Source: Chloroflexota bacterium (GTDB taxonomy: Bacteria; Chloroflexota; UBA11872; UBA12225). From it: a stretch of 39,649 bases of DNA. Positions within the stretch are counted from its first letter, which is position 1, and every line of letters begins with the position of its first letter. Location of the stretch: contig CANFGH010000019.1 of assembly GCA_947446285.1 (NCBI GenBank), positions 1 to 39,649 of the forward strand, written 5' to 3'. A program made the translations under genes and the position numbers. Below, piece by piece: positions 9,418 through 18,714 of this stretch. The notes below the pieces were generated by a model. The model was given only the letters and a program-made list of their open reading frames with translations, searched no databases and was not told the origin of the DNA.

Positions 9418-10596
9418 CTACCCGATTACACCCGCACCATCAGTTGCATGACACACGAACACGCGTGGAATTAGCCCGGTTTCGGTGCGGTACTCAGCTG
9501 CAATCTCCTCCACGTATGAAGCCACGGCCTCGGGCTTGACCAAGGCGACGATGCACCCGCCAAACCCGGCCCCAGTCATGCGTGCCCCAAAAACACCTGC
9601 CTTTGATCGCGAGAGGTCAACCAGGAGGTCGAGTTCCGGAACAGTCACCTCGAAATCGTCTCGAAGGCTGTCATGACTGGCGTACATCAGTCTCCCGACC
9701 TCGGGGAGGTCACCACGCCGGAATGCCTCGCCGGCATTGATGACGCGCGCGTTCTCGGTGACAACGTGCCGGGCCCGTTTGGCGACTACCTCGGCAAGCT
9801 CCTTCGCGTGGGCCTGGAATTGAACCTCGCTGACATCCCTCAGGGCGCGAACACTGGGATAAGCCGTCGCAAAGTGCGCGGAGGCACCTTCACACTCGGC
9901 CCGTCGGTCGTTATATGCCGATCCCACAAGCCCACGGGTCACTGCGGTATCCGTCACCACGACGGCAACATCGGACCCCAGAGGGACCAGGGTCGTTTCA
10001 AGCGACCGGCAGTCTAGCAGCATCGCGTGGCCCGCACGCCCTACCGCCGAGATTGCCTGGTCCATGATCCCGCACGACACGCCGACAAACTCACGTTCCG
10101 CGCGCTGACCCAGCTTTGCAACCTCAAACGGCGCCAAACCAAGCCCGAAAAGCGAATTCAATGCCGTCACGGTCGCAACCTCGACCGCCGCCGAAGAGGA
10201 AAGCCCGGCACCTTGGGGGACGTCCCCGACGATGGCCATGTCGAACCCACCCACGATCGCACCACTATCCAGCAAAATGTGCACGACCCCACGTTCGTAG
10301 TTACTCCACGTCTGGGCCGGATCGTGCGCGACATCATCGAGACTGAACTCTGAATGCGCGTGATAGTTCACCGAAACCAGTCGGACTAGCCGGTCAGTTC
10401 GCCGGCGCACTGCCACGCGCACCTCACGGTCGATGGCCATCGGCATGACGAACCCGTCGTTGTAATCCGTGTGCTCGCCAATCAGGTTCACGCGGCCCGG
10501 GGCGCGCGCGATCAGGTCTGGTGGCGATCCGAACGCCGCGCCAAATGCCTCACGGAATGCCTCCACGGTGGGTAGGTTCGTCATAACCGCCTCCAT
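9418..10596 (-). CDS. galK: Galactokinase
   Basis: RAPGRVNLIGEHTDYNDGFVMPMAI; GAGLSSSAAVEVA; MTGAGFGGCIVALV. Confidence 0.97.
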   Translation of the reverse strand: MEAVMTNLPTVEAFREAFGAAFGSPPDLIARAPGRVNLIGEHTDYNDGFVMPMAIDREVRVAVRRRTDRLVRLVSVNYHAHSEFSLDDVAHDPAQTWSNYERGVVHILLDSGAIVGGFDMAIVGDVPQGAGLSSSAAVEVATVTALNSLFGLGLAPFEVAKLGQRAEREFVGVSCGIMDQAISAVGRAGHAMLLDCRSLETTLVPLGSDVAVVVTDTAVTRGLVGSAYNDRRAECEGASAHFATAYPSVRALRDVSEVQFQAHAKELAEVVAKRARHVVTENARVINAGEAFRRGDLPEVGRLMYASHDSLRDDFEVTVPELDLLVDLSRSKAGVFGARMTGAGFGGCIVALVKPEAVASYVEEIAAEYRTETGLIPRVFVCHATDGAGVIG

Positions 10597-10662
10597 TCGT
10601 CCTGGTTCGTGCCTCGCTTCAACGTGAACCTCGGCAACTGGGCAACGAGTTAGGAATGACCG

Positions 10663-11712
10663 TCACTTTTCGGCAACACCCGTGGTGCGCCACAACGGAA
10701 CCGCCGCAAGATCCGGCACACCGTGTGGCAATACGGCTCGCAGCGCGGCAGCCGTTTCCTCGGGCAGGGTGTCGTTGATGAAGGTCCCGGCACTCGTTTC
10801 CACGGACGCAAGGTACTTCAGTTTCACCGGGGTCCGGTGCGGCGGGTAGAACTCCAGGTGGAGGTGGAAACTGCTGGCATCCACGTCACCGCACGGCGCC
10901 TGATGAACCGCCATCAGGTAGGGCATCGAGAAGTTCCATAGGTTGTCGTATTTCAGAAGAACTGCCTTGATCGCCTCCGCAAGCGCGTACCGTTCATCCT
11001 CGGTGAGATTGGCAAGAGACAGCACGTGTGCCTTTGCGAAGACGTGCACCTCGTATGGCCAACGCGCACAGAACGGCACGAACGCCACCCAGCATGTGTT
11101 CTCCCAGATCACTCGTCGGCCGTCTCGGAGCTCCTCCTCAACCACATCGCAGAACAGGCATGAACCCGTCGCCTCACGGTGAGCCTGCCCCGACGCGAAC
11201 TCCTGGGCAATCTTCGGCGGCACGAACGGGAACGCGTAGATTTGACCGTGCGGGTGCGTCAAGGTCACACCGATGATTGCCCCCTTGTTTTCGAAGGGCA
11301 TGACGTACTCGACGTCATCACGCGAAGCGAGGTCAACCGACCGGTCAGTCCAGACCTGAATCAGTCGGTCGATCTCATCAACTGACCGGTCAGCGAGCGT
11401 ACTGTCATGATCCGAGGTGTAGAGAACCACCTCACAGACCCCGTTTGCCGGAGCAACTGGGTAGAGGTCCGTTCCTACGATTGCGGCTTCCGGCGCGACC
11501 GGATGCAGCGACGCAAACCGATTCTCGAAGACCACGATGTCATACGCCGCAGCCGGCACCTCGGTCGGGACTAATGCACCGGGCAGTGTCGGACACAGCG
11601 GACAGTAATCACGCGGTGGCAGGAAGGTGCGATCCTGGCGGTGCGTCGCGGTGATGACCCATTCACGCAGGATCGGGTTCCATCTCCGTTCAGACACCGG
11701 ATCGCTCCTCAT
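10663..11712 (-). CDS. galT: Galactose-1-phosphate uridylyltransferase
   Basis: RWNPILREWVITATHRQDRTFLP; TLTHPHGQIYAFPFVP; FHLHLEFYPPHRT. Confidence 0.96.
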   Translation of the reverse strand: MRSDPVSERRWNPILREWVITATHRQDRTFLPPRDYCPLCPTLPGALVPTEVPAAAYDIVVFENRFASLHPVAPEAAIVGTDLYPVAPANGVCEVVLYTSDHDSTLADRSVDEIDRLIQVWTDRSVDLASRDDVEYVMPFENKGAIIGVTLTHPHGQIYAFPFVPPKIAQEFASGQAHREATGSCLFCDVVEEELRDGRRVIWENTCWVAFVPFCARWPYEVHVFAKAHVLSLANLTEDERYALAEAIKAVLLKYDNLWNFSMPYLMAVHQAPCGDVDASSFHLHLEFYPPHRTPVKLKYLASVETSAGTFINDTLPEETAAALRAVLPHGVPDLAAVPLWRTTGVAEK

Positions 11713-11899
11713 CGTGTACCGGTCGACTGGTGGCCCTTGGTTCAGGGAACCGGTAGTAGATCAGCCGCCTCCCGTCAGGCATGCGGACCTCATCGCGGGT
11801 AAACGTAGTGGATGCCTCAACCCGTTCTCGTACGCGGGCCTTCTTGGGTGGGTCCGAACGTTCCGGGTTGGCAAGTGGGACGGCACGTTCCGCGTTCAT
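11690..11899 (-). CDS. Small hypothetical protein overlapping galT start
   Basis: 69-aa ORF, same strand, overlaps galT by 23 nt; VRMPDGRRLIYYRFPEP looks protein-like. Confidence 0.5.
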   Translation of the reverse strand: MNAERAVPLANPERSDPPKKARVRERVEASTTFTRDEVRMPDGRRLIYYRFPEPRATSRPVHDEERSGV

Positions 11900-12040
11900 C
11901 GAATGTGATCGTACGGTTTGGGACTCTCATCCGGTTGCGACCAGTTCCACGCCACCACGTTCACTTGCAAATGCCCTGACATCGATCTGGCAGGTACCGT
12001 GTTGGACACAGGAGGCGAGGATCCGGGAGTGTCCACTCGC

Positions 12041-13711
12041 ATGAACCAAGCCGGGATCACCAAGAGGGCCGGGCTACGCATGACCACCGGCCTTCTGGGG
12101 TTGCTTGCCGGGGCCTGCGCCTCGCCTTCGCCACAGCCCACACCCGCACCGACCTCAAGGCCGGAACTGCGTCGTGACGTGCCGGCTCGGCCACGACCTG
12201 GTGCGGGAACGATCACCATTGGCATCGCCAGCGACGCCCAGACGATGCAGCCACTACTTGCACGTGACACCGCGTCCGCGTCGTTCATTGCGACGCACTA
12301 CAACGCACCATTGATGCGCCGCAACCCTGAGACCCTGGACTGGGACCCCACCTACGGGACCGCTGCGGGGGTGGTGATCGGGAATGGGGGCAAGACACTT
12401 CGCTTCACGCTCAAGCCGGGACTTCAATGGAGCGACGGCAAACCACTGACCGTCCACGACTACCGGTACACCTACGCGAGGATGTCCGACCCAAGTACCG
12501 GCTACCCATACCGCGACTTGTTCCGGTCATTTGAGGCGGTCACCACGCCGGATGACGAAACCCTTGAGGTGACCTTGCATGAACCGTTTTGCCCCGCTCT
12601 CGACTACGCAGTCCTCAACCCAATCCCCCAGCACGTGTTCGGCAATTCCCCCCTTGACGCGCACTCGGCGAGCGTGAAGCCGACGGTCGGCTCCGGGGCT
12701 TGGGTCCTGTCATCATGGACGCGCGATCAGGAGGCAGTCTTCGTCGCCAACGACCGGTTCTACCTCGGACGACCTCCGATGGACCGCCTCGTCTTCCGCC
12801 TGGCCCGCGACGCCGACGCCGCCTTTTCACTCCTCCGGACCGGGGAAATCGATCACGCCGCCCTGCAAGCATCCGATTGGGACGTCGCGTCCCGCACACC
12901 CGGGATCCGAGCGGTCGGGTACTACCCGCCGACCGCCGCATGGACCTACATCGGGTTCAACCTACGCAGACCGGCGCTGACTGACCTGCGTGTCCGAAAG
13001 GCGCTCGCACATGCGATCGATCGGACACGCATGGTTGAGACAATCCGTCAGGGCCATGCACGCCTGATTGACAGCATCGTCGCTTCGGCTTCATGGGCTT
13101 CGACCCCGGATGTCACCCGGAATCCATTTGACGTGACGCAAGCGCGTCAGTTATTGGATGAAGCCGGCTGGCAAACACCCGAAGGACAACCGGAAGCGAT
13201 CCGGACAAAAGACGGCGTTCCCCTCTTACTGCGCCTTCATTACAACTCGGGCAATCGCGAACGCGAACAGATCGCAACCATGACCCGTGACTTTGCGCGT
13301 GCCGTCGGTGTTCAGATCGAATGCATCGCTGAGGAGTGGGCGCCGTTCCTCTACCGCGTCAATGGCAACCACGATGTCGACCTCTACATTCTCGGGTGGT
13401 CATCACCAGTCGAACCACACGGCACATCGCCGATCTGGATGACCGGCGGTGCACAGAATGCGTCCGGGTACACGAACACCCAAGTTGACACCCTATTCGG
13501 TCAGGCGACCGCGGTGAATGGATGCCGCCAGGACGAGCGCCAGCGCCTCTACGCGGAATTGCAGAGGCAGATCACCACCGACGTGCCATGCATCTTTCTC
13601 TGGGAAAACGAGAGCCTGAGTGCCTACGCCGACCGACTGAGCGTCAACCCCTTGACCCGCCTCGGCTATGACTACCGACCATGGGAGTGGCGTCCCCGCC
13701 CGGCGCCATAG
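12041..13711 (+). CDS. Peptide/oligopeptide ABC transporter substrate-binding lipoprotein (SBP_bac_5)
   Basis: Lipobox LLGLLAGAC; DAQTMQPLLARDTAS, LKPGLQWSDGKPLTVHDYRYTYARMSDP, VRKALAHAIDRTRMVE. ORF open from 11918. Confidence 0.92.
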   Translation: MNQAGITKRAGLRMTTGLLGLLAGACASPSPQPTPAPTSRPELRRDVPARPRPGAGTITIGIASDAQTMQPLLARDTASASFIATHYNAPLMRRNPETLDWDPTYGTAAGVVIGNGGKTLRFTLKPGLQWSDGKPLTVHDYRYTYARMSDPSTGYPYRDLFRSFEAVTTPDDETLEVTLHEPFCPALDYAVLNPIPQHVFGNSPLDAHSASVKPTVGSGAWVLSSWTRDQEAVFVANDRFYLGRPPMDRLVFRLARDADAAFSLLRTGEIDHAALQASDWDVASRTPGIRAVGYYPPTAAWTYIGFNLRRPALTDLRVRKALAHAIDRTRMVETIRQGHARLIDSIVASASWASTPDVTRNPFDVTQARQLLDEAGWQTPEGQPEAIRTKDGVPLLLRLHYNSGNREREQIATMTRDFARAVGVQIECIAEEWAPFLYRVNGNHDVDLYILGWSSPVEPHGTSPIWMTGGAQNASGYTNTQVDTLFGQATAVNGCRQDERQRLYAELQRQITTDVPCIFLWENESLSAYADRLSVNPLTRLGYDYRPWEWRPRPAP

Positions 13712-13848
13712 AACGGCCGAAGCAGTTCGCGGCCGGGAATGTTGACCTGCAACCCCTCCGGCCGGTATCTTTATATGGTTACGGGGCGTTCGTGGCCATC
13801 CTGTCGTAGGTGGCACTCGTTCCGACTTCTGATCGCGGAGAGACTCCC

Positions 13849-14163
13849 GTGTACGCAATCGTCGCCACCGGTGGAAAGCAATATCGGGTCCAGCCGGGGC
13901 AGGTTCTCGATGTCGAACTGCTTGATGCCCCCGAAGGCACACGCATCGACCTAGGCGATGTGCTCATGATCAACACTGGTGAACACGTCACCGTTGGTCA
14001 TCCGCACGTCGCTGGTGCCCGCTGCGTCGTGGACGTCCTTGGTCGTACCAAGGGCAAGAAGATCATCGTATTTAAGTACAAGGCAAAGGTGAGGTACCGT
14101 CGCAAGACCGGTCATCGCCAGAAATACAGCCGCGTCATCGTCCGCGAAATCGTCGCCGCCTGA
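13849..14163 (+). CDS. rplU: 50S ribosomal protein L21
   Basis: GTG start; MYAIVATGGKQYRVQPGQVLDVELLDAPEGTRIDLGDVLMI. Confidence 0.96.
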   Translation: MYAIVATGGKQYRVQPGQVLDVELLDAPEGTRIDLGDVLMINTGEHVTVGHPHVAGARCVVDVLGRTKGKKIIVFKYKAKVRYRRKTGHRQKYSRVIVREIVAA

Positions 14164-14189
14164 CGCCAACCTAACCCAGGGAGCTCACG

Positions 14190-14444
14190 ATGGCACATAA
14201 AAAAGGCGTCGGCAGTTCGCGGAATGGCCGCGACAGCAACCCCAAGTACCTTGGCGTAAAGCGCTACGACGGCGAGGCAGTCTTGGCGGGATCGATTCTG
14301 GTGCGTCAGCGCGGCACCAAGTTCAAGCCGGGTAAGAATGTTGGTGTTGGCCGTGACTACACGCTCTATGCGCTCGTAAGCGGCAAGGTCAAGTGGCAGC
14401 CGTTCTCCTCCGAACGCAAGATGGTCACTATCCTGGCGGGCTGA
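14190..14444 (+). CDS. rpmA: 50S ribosomal protein L27
   Basis: [45 protein letters not shown]. Confidence 0.98.
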   Translation: MAHKKGVGSSRNGRDSNPKYLGVKRYDGEAVLAGSILVRQRGTKFKPGKNVGVGRDYTLYALVSGKVKWQPFSSERKMVTILAG

Positions 14445-14492
14445 TCCCGGGCAGCGCAGGACAGGGTGGTTTGATGCCCTGCTCGAGCGCAT

Positions 14493-14568
14493 GGGCCGCT
14501 AGCTCATCTGGGAGAGCGCAGCATTCGCATTGCTGAGGTACGGGGTTCGAGTCCCCGGCGGTCCACCA
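14493..14568 (+). tRNA. tRNA-Ala (anticodon CGC), CCA encoded
   Basis: Acceptor GGGCCGC/GCGGTCC with a G3:U70 identity pair; anticodon loop TTCGCAT; T-arm GGGTTCGAGTCCC; ACCA end. Confidence 0.96.
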
Positions 14569-14578
14569 GCAACGATCA

Positions 14579-14610
14579 GGGAAGTGGGTTCAACCACTTC
14601 CCTTTCTGTT
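14579..14610 (+). terminator. Rho-independent terminator downstream of tRNA-Ala
   Basis: GGGAAGTGG-GTTCAA-CCACTTCCC followed by TTTCTGTT. Confidence 0.88.
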
Positions 14611-14626
14611 TCTGGCCGACATCCGA

Positions 14627-15265
14627 TCAGTTGGTATCACCGACGGGCCCGGACGTTTCGACATCCGCACTCACCGGTTCATCAGTACCGCTCACCTCAG
14701 CGACCACAACCTCACCGGCAACCTGAGTGGTTCCCTCAGCAACGTGCCTCACCCGCGACGTCCCTCGGGGCGCATCGGGGTCCATCGCTAGCACATCTCC
14801 GGGCCGGACAATCGACCACCCATCGCCCGCGCGTGGCACATCGGTCCAGTCATCACCGTCATTCCCCCTCCGGTCACCCGGTCGGCTCGGTCGCTGACTA
14901 CCTAGCTGCCCTCCCGACCACCCCGGTCGTCCCCGCCCATCGCGTTCCCCACTAGGCGTCGCAGCCACAAGGCCCGATCTTCCATCGCTCCTTGGCGGGG
15001 CGTCAGGCGCGGGTGGTGGCGCGGTAAGACGGAACTCCATTTCACCGTCACTCCAGATCATCACCCGGCTGATTCGCGCTAACGACGGTATTTGGCGCCC
15101 GGCGCGACGCTGATCAAAAAGGTGCTGAAGGATGCGTGCCTCGTGCTTATGTGCCGCGAGGTACGAATCAACCGCCTCGACCCCGCGGATCATAGGCAGT
15201 TCGTGATCAACCTCACGCAACCGCGCACCGGTCAGATTGGCCACCATCGTCCTTGCCATCGGCAT
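14627..15265 (-). CDS. Hypothetical protein
   Basis: 212-aa ORF; ordered N-terminus, low-complexity Pro/Gly/Asp-rich C-terminal half. Confidence 0.6.
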   Translation of the reverse strand: MPMARTMVANLTGARLREVDHELPMIRGVEAVDSYLAAHKHEARILQHLFDQRRAGRQIPSLARISRVMIWSDGEMEFRLTAPPPAPDAPPRSDGRSGLVAATPSGERDGRGRPGWSGGQLGSQRPSRPGDRRGNDGDDWTDVPRAGDGWSIVRPGDVLAMDPDAPRGTSRVRHVAEGTTQVAGEVVVAEVSGTDEPVSADVETSGPVGDTN

Positions 15266-15302
15266 CTGTTCCCTTCAAGACCCGCACGCATGAAAGACCA
15301 AC

Positions 15303-16070
15303 TCAACTTGTACTGTCACCCGCAGGATCATCAATTCCGATCGGTAGACCTAGTTGCTTCATCCCATCAAATTCAGCTCGAGGCGGGCTCCGTCTGCCCA
15401 CGCGCGTACTCTTTGGAACGACGCGCATGCCACTGCGTCCAACACCAACGAATTCACCGTCCACGAAGTCCACCTGATACGCCTCCGGCGCGGCGCGCTT
15501 GGGCTCAGCACCGTCAAACAGTTGCCCTTCCGCTATCGCGGTCACGACGCCCGAAGCACCGTTGCCTGGTTCAAGTGAGACCCCGATGACAGGGAGGCCG
15601 CCAAGAGCGGGTAGAACCTCGCCAATCAGATCAACTGAAGCATCCGGGGCGGCCGGCAACGCTCGATAGTCATCGGCCGAAATATCCCCACCGGGCACGA
15701 CGACGGCAGCCTCCGAATCACGTTCACGATGGTCAATATCCAGCGAACCGTCCCGTTCCGAACTTGGGAATACGTCAGAGGCAAGATCATCCGGCGAGAC
15801 CTCGGGAGCCTCCGGAACCTCATCCGACCAATCTGGCAATCCAAACTGGCGTGGTCGTCTGAGGAGCTGGGTCATCGTTCGCCCGACGACCGCATCCGAT
15901 TGCCCGGCAAGTTCGGTCGTATCCCCAAGGATGTCGTCCCACTGCCCAAGATACCCCTTGAAGGCATCGACATCACCTGCAACCAAGATCGGACGCAAGC
16001 CTCGCGCGAAATCGCGCACTTGCCCGGACTGCCCGTCGCGTACCCCGTCGGTCATCACGGCTACGACCAT
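15303..16070 (-). CDS. Hypothetical protein
   Basis: 255-aa ORF; ordered N-terminal region VRDFARGLRPILVAGDVDAFKGYLGQWDDILGDTTELAGQSDAVVGRTMTQLLRRPRQFGLPDW and acidic linker. Confidence 0.6.
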   Translation of the reverse strand: MVVAVMTDGVRDGQSGQVRDFARGLRPILVAGDVDAFKGYLGQWDDILGDTTELAGQSDAVVGRTMTQLLRRPRQFGLPDWSDEVPEAPEVSPDDLASDVFPSSERDGSLDIDHRERDSEAAVVVPGGDISADDYRALPAAPDASVDLIGEVLPALGGLPVIGVSLEPGNGASGVVTAIAEGQLFDGAEPKRAAPEAYQVDFVDGEFVGVGRSGMRVVPKSTRVGRRSPPRAEFDGMKQLGLPIGIDDPAGDSTS

Positions 16071-16136
16071 GGTACCCGCCGCCTCGTCCTATCAGACGTG
16101 CAATCGCGTGCCCCACCCGACTGGCACACTTGCCGC

Positions 16137-16850
16137 ATGAACGCTCCCTCCCTGACACCGGACCACACGAACGCTGAACGCTTGGCCGCCGCCAATCTGG
16201 CTGCCGGGGCGGTCAAGGATGGGATGGTGATCGGGTTCGGTACGGGTCGGGCCGCCGAGACCGTCCTGACGATCCTTGCCCGACGCGTCTATGAAGGCCT
16301 GAAGGTTTCCGGCGTCCCGACGTCGATTGCGACTGAGGCCCACGCGCGCGCCCTCGGCCTGCCTCTCACCGACTTGGGTGCGCACCCTTCTCTCGACCTG
16401 ACCATCGACGGCGCCGATGAGGTCGATCCAGCCCGCAACCTCGTCAAGGGCGGCGGCGCGGCACTCTTTCGCGAAAAAGTTCTGGCGGCCGCCAGCGACC
16501 GCCTGATCATCGTGGTCGACTCCACCAAGTTAGTCACCCGCCTCGGGTCGACCCGGGGCATTCCCGTCGAGGTCCTGCCGTTCGCAACCGGCGCATGCAT
16601 CCGTCAGATTGCCGAAATGGGTGGCGAAGCCATCGTACGCACGAGGAACGAGTCTCCTGTCGTTACCGACAACGGCAACTGGGTGCTTGAAGTGACCTTT
16701 GACGCCGAGGCGATGACAAACCCTCGAGCCCTCGACATGGCCATGCGAGCGATACCCGGAGTCATCATCACAGGCCTCTTCTGGTCGTTCGACGCGACTG
16801 TCGTCGTTGGCACCCAAGGGGGACCCGAGGTCCTCGGTCCTCCGCTTTAG
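16137..16850 (+). CDS. rpiA: Ribose-5-phosphate isomerase A
   Basis: VIGFGTGRAAETVLTIL; DLTIDGADEVDPARNLVKGGGAALFREKVLAAASDR. ORF open from 15729; start inferred. Confidence 0.96.
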   Translation: MNAPSLTPDHTNAERLAAANLAAGAVKDGMVIGFGTGRAAETVLTILARRVYEGLKVSGVPTSIATEAHARALGLPLTDLGAHPSLDLTIDGADEVDPARNLVKGGGAALFREKVLAAASDRLIIVVDSTKLVTRLGSTRGIPVEVLPFATGACIRQIAEMGGEAIVRTRNESPVVTDNGNWVLEVTFDAEAMTNPRALDMAMRAIPGVIITGLFWSFDATVVVGTQGGPEVLGPPL

Positions 16851-17026
16851 AGGCCGTTGCCCATACTCCGATGGCGCCTGCAACGTTCTGAGCAATAGCG
16901 GACTTCATCCCACACTGTCAGCCATTTCTTGCGCCATTCAAACGGCCGCCCACACGTCAGGCACACCTTGGTTGGCAACTGCCCCTTCCGTCTCGCGGTG
17001 GGGAGGGTCTGATGACGGTTTCTCAC
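16847..17026 (-). CDS. DUF2256 family zinc-ribbon-like small protein
   Basis: QLPTKVCLTCGRPFEWRKKWLTVWDEVRYCSERCRR; GTG start overlaps the photolyase stop (GTGA). ORF open to 17488, but upstream part is in the photolyase gene. Confidence 0.85.
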   Translation of the reverse strand: MRNRHQTLPTARRKGQLPTKVCLTCGRPFEWRKKWLTVWDEVRYCSERCRRHRSMGNGL

Positions 17027-18618
17027 ATGTCCCCACCAGTCAGATCGAATGCCAACTGCGAAGAATTCGCAGATGCCGCCCGGTCGTGAGTTGCTGGGGG
17101 ATCCACGACCTTGGGTGATTTTCTGCGCAATGGCGACGTTCTTGCCTTGCGGCTTCCGTGCCTGACCAAGATCGCACGTGCCTCGGAACGAAATGCATCG
17201 CCACGACGCACTGCCCAGACACGTTCGCGTGCCAGCCGCGCAGCGATTTCGTGGTCGACAATTGGCGAGGGATAGTCGGTACCGAGTACGCACGAGACGA
17301 GTTTCTGCATATCCTCGGGCATCCGCCACGGTTGGTGGATGAAGGTGCCGGGAACTTCGCGCAATTCCGGGACCCATCTGCGTATGAATGTACCTTCGGG
17401 GTCCTGATCGGTCGATTGCTTCACGGGGTTGTAAATGCGGACCGTATTCGTTCCCGTCGTACCACCTTGCATCTGCATTTGTGACCAATGGATGCCCGGT
17501 TCATAGTCGGTGAAAAGCCGTGCCAGATGCAAACCGGTGTCGCGCCAGTGCAGCCACAAGTGGTAGGACGCAAACGCCACGAGCATTGCGCGCATGCGGA
17601 AATTGATCCATCCGGTCGCGGTGAGCGATCGCATGCATGCATCGACAAGCGGGAAGCCTGTACGACCCGTCGCCCACGCCCGAAAGAGCGTCTGGTCAAA
17701 CTCATTCTCACGGAGGCCGTCATAGGCCCGATGGAGGTTTGCAAACTCCAGGGAAGGGGAAGCCTCGAGTTTCTGGATGAAGTGGCAGTGCCAATGGAGA
17801 CGCCCGATGTAGGCCCGAAGTGCCGTGGGCTGGGCGCCTCGGACTTCCGCCGGCATGGCTTTCACCTCGGCCAGCCTTCCCCACGTCGCCTGCGCCACTT
17901 CGCGCATCGAAAGCGTGCCGTTCGCAAGGTGCGCGGATAGCCGGGAACAGGCCGTGTCCGCGGTCAACGGACTCGACATCTCGCGGTGGTAGGTTGCGCC
18001 ACGATCATTCAGGAACGAGCGCAATAGGTCAAGTCCGGCTAAGCGTCCACCTGGCTGCCTCCCGGGACAATCGTCCGGCGCGAGACCAAGATCGGAGACA
18101 CCCGGTATCGAACCCGGGTCAAGGCCTGGCAGGGATCGGACCGCCGCGGGCGCTGGAATAATCGGTGCGCGCATCTTCCGATCCCAACGCGATGCCCAAC
18201 CATCACGCGTTCTGCGTGGACGCTCCACCCCGGACTGAGGAAACTCGTGCCACGGAACCGCACGGCCACGCGCCCACGCCGCAACTTCCTTGTCACGCGA
18301 ATACGTCCACCCGTTCCCGGTCTCCTCATGTGACCAGATCCCGGATATACCGACCTGCCGATGCAACCGATCTAAGAGCGAGACCGTGTCACCGGTCCGG
18401 ATGACCAGCGTGCCCCCAATCGACAGGAGGTCATGCCTCAACTCCTGAAGCGACTCCTGGATGAAGAGCCACTGGCGGGCGGACGCGCAGGTTTGCGCCC
18501 ACAGGTCTGGTTCGGCGATGTAGAGGCAGACTACCGGGGCCCCGGTTGCAACCGCAGCAATGAGAGGATGGTGGTCGACGATCCTCAGATCACGCTTGAA
18601 CCAGACCACCTCAACCAT
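17023..18618 (-). CDS. Deoxyribodipyrimidine photolyase / cryptochrome family (FAD-binding)
   Basis: VEVVWFKRDLRIVDHHPLIAA; GRTGFPLVDACMRSLTATGWINFRMRAMLVAFASYHLWLHW; DYEPGIHWSQMQMQGGTTGTNTVRIYNPVKQSTDQDPEGTFIRRWVPEL. Confidence 0.95.
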   Translation of the reverse strand: MVEVVWFKRDLRIVDHHPLIAAVATGAPVVCLYIAEPDLWAQTCASARQWLFIQESLQELRHDLLSIGGTLVIRTGDTVSLLDRLHRQVGISGIWSHEETGNGWTYSRDKEVAAWARGRAVPWHEFPQSGVERPRRTRDGWASRWDRKMRAPIIPAPAAVRSLPGLDPGSIPGVSDLGLAPDDCPGRQPGGRLAGLDLLRSFLNDRGATYHREMSSPLTADTACSRLSAHLANGTLSMREVAQATWGRLAEVKAMPAEVRGAQPTALRAYIGRLHWHCHFIQKLEASPSLEFANLHRAYDGLRENEFDQTLFRAWATGRTGFPLVDACMRSLTATGWINFRMRAMLVAFASYHLWLHWRDTGLHLARLFTDYEPGIHWSQMQMQGGTTGTNTVRIYNPVKQSTDQDPEGTFIRRWVPELREVPGTFIHQPWRMPEDMQKLVSCVLGTDYPSPIVDHEIAARLARERVWAVRRGDAFRSEARAILVRHGSRKARTSPLRRKSPKVVDPPATHDRAASANSSQLAFDLTGGDM

Positions 18619-18714
18619 GCGGATTCCCTCAACTCGGCCACAGCATCGCAGGGATGGGGAAGCACTGGCGTCAGGGACGAGTCCCCTCGTATCGCAACCC
18701 CGTACGCTTTGCCA

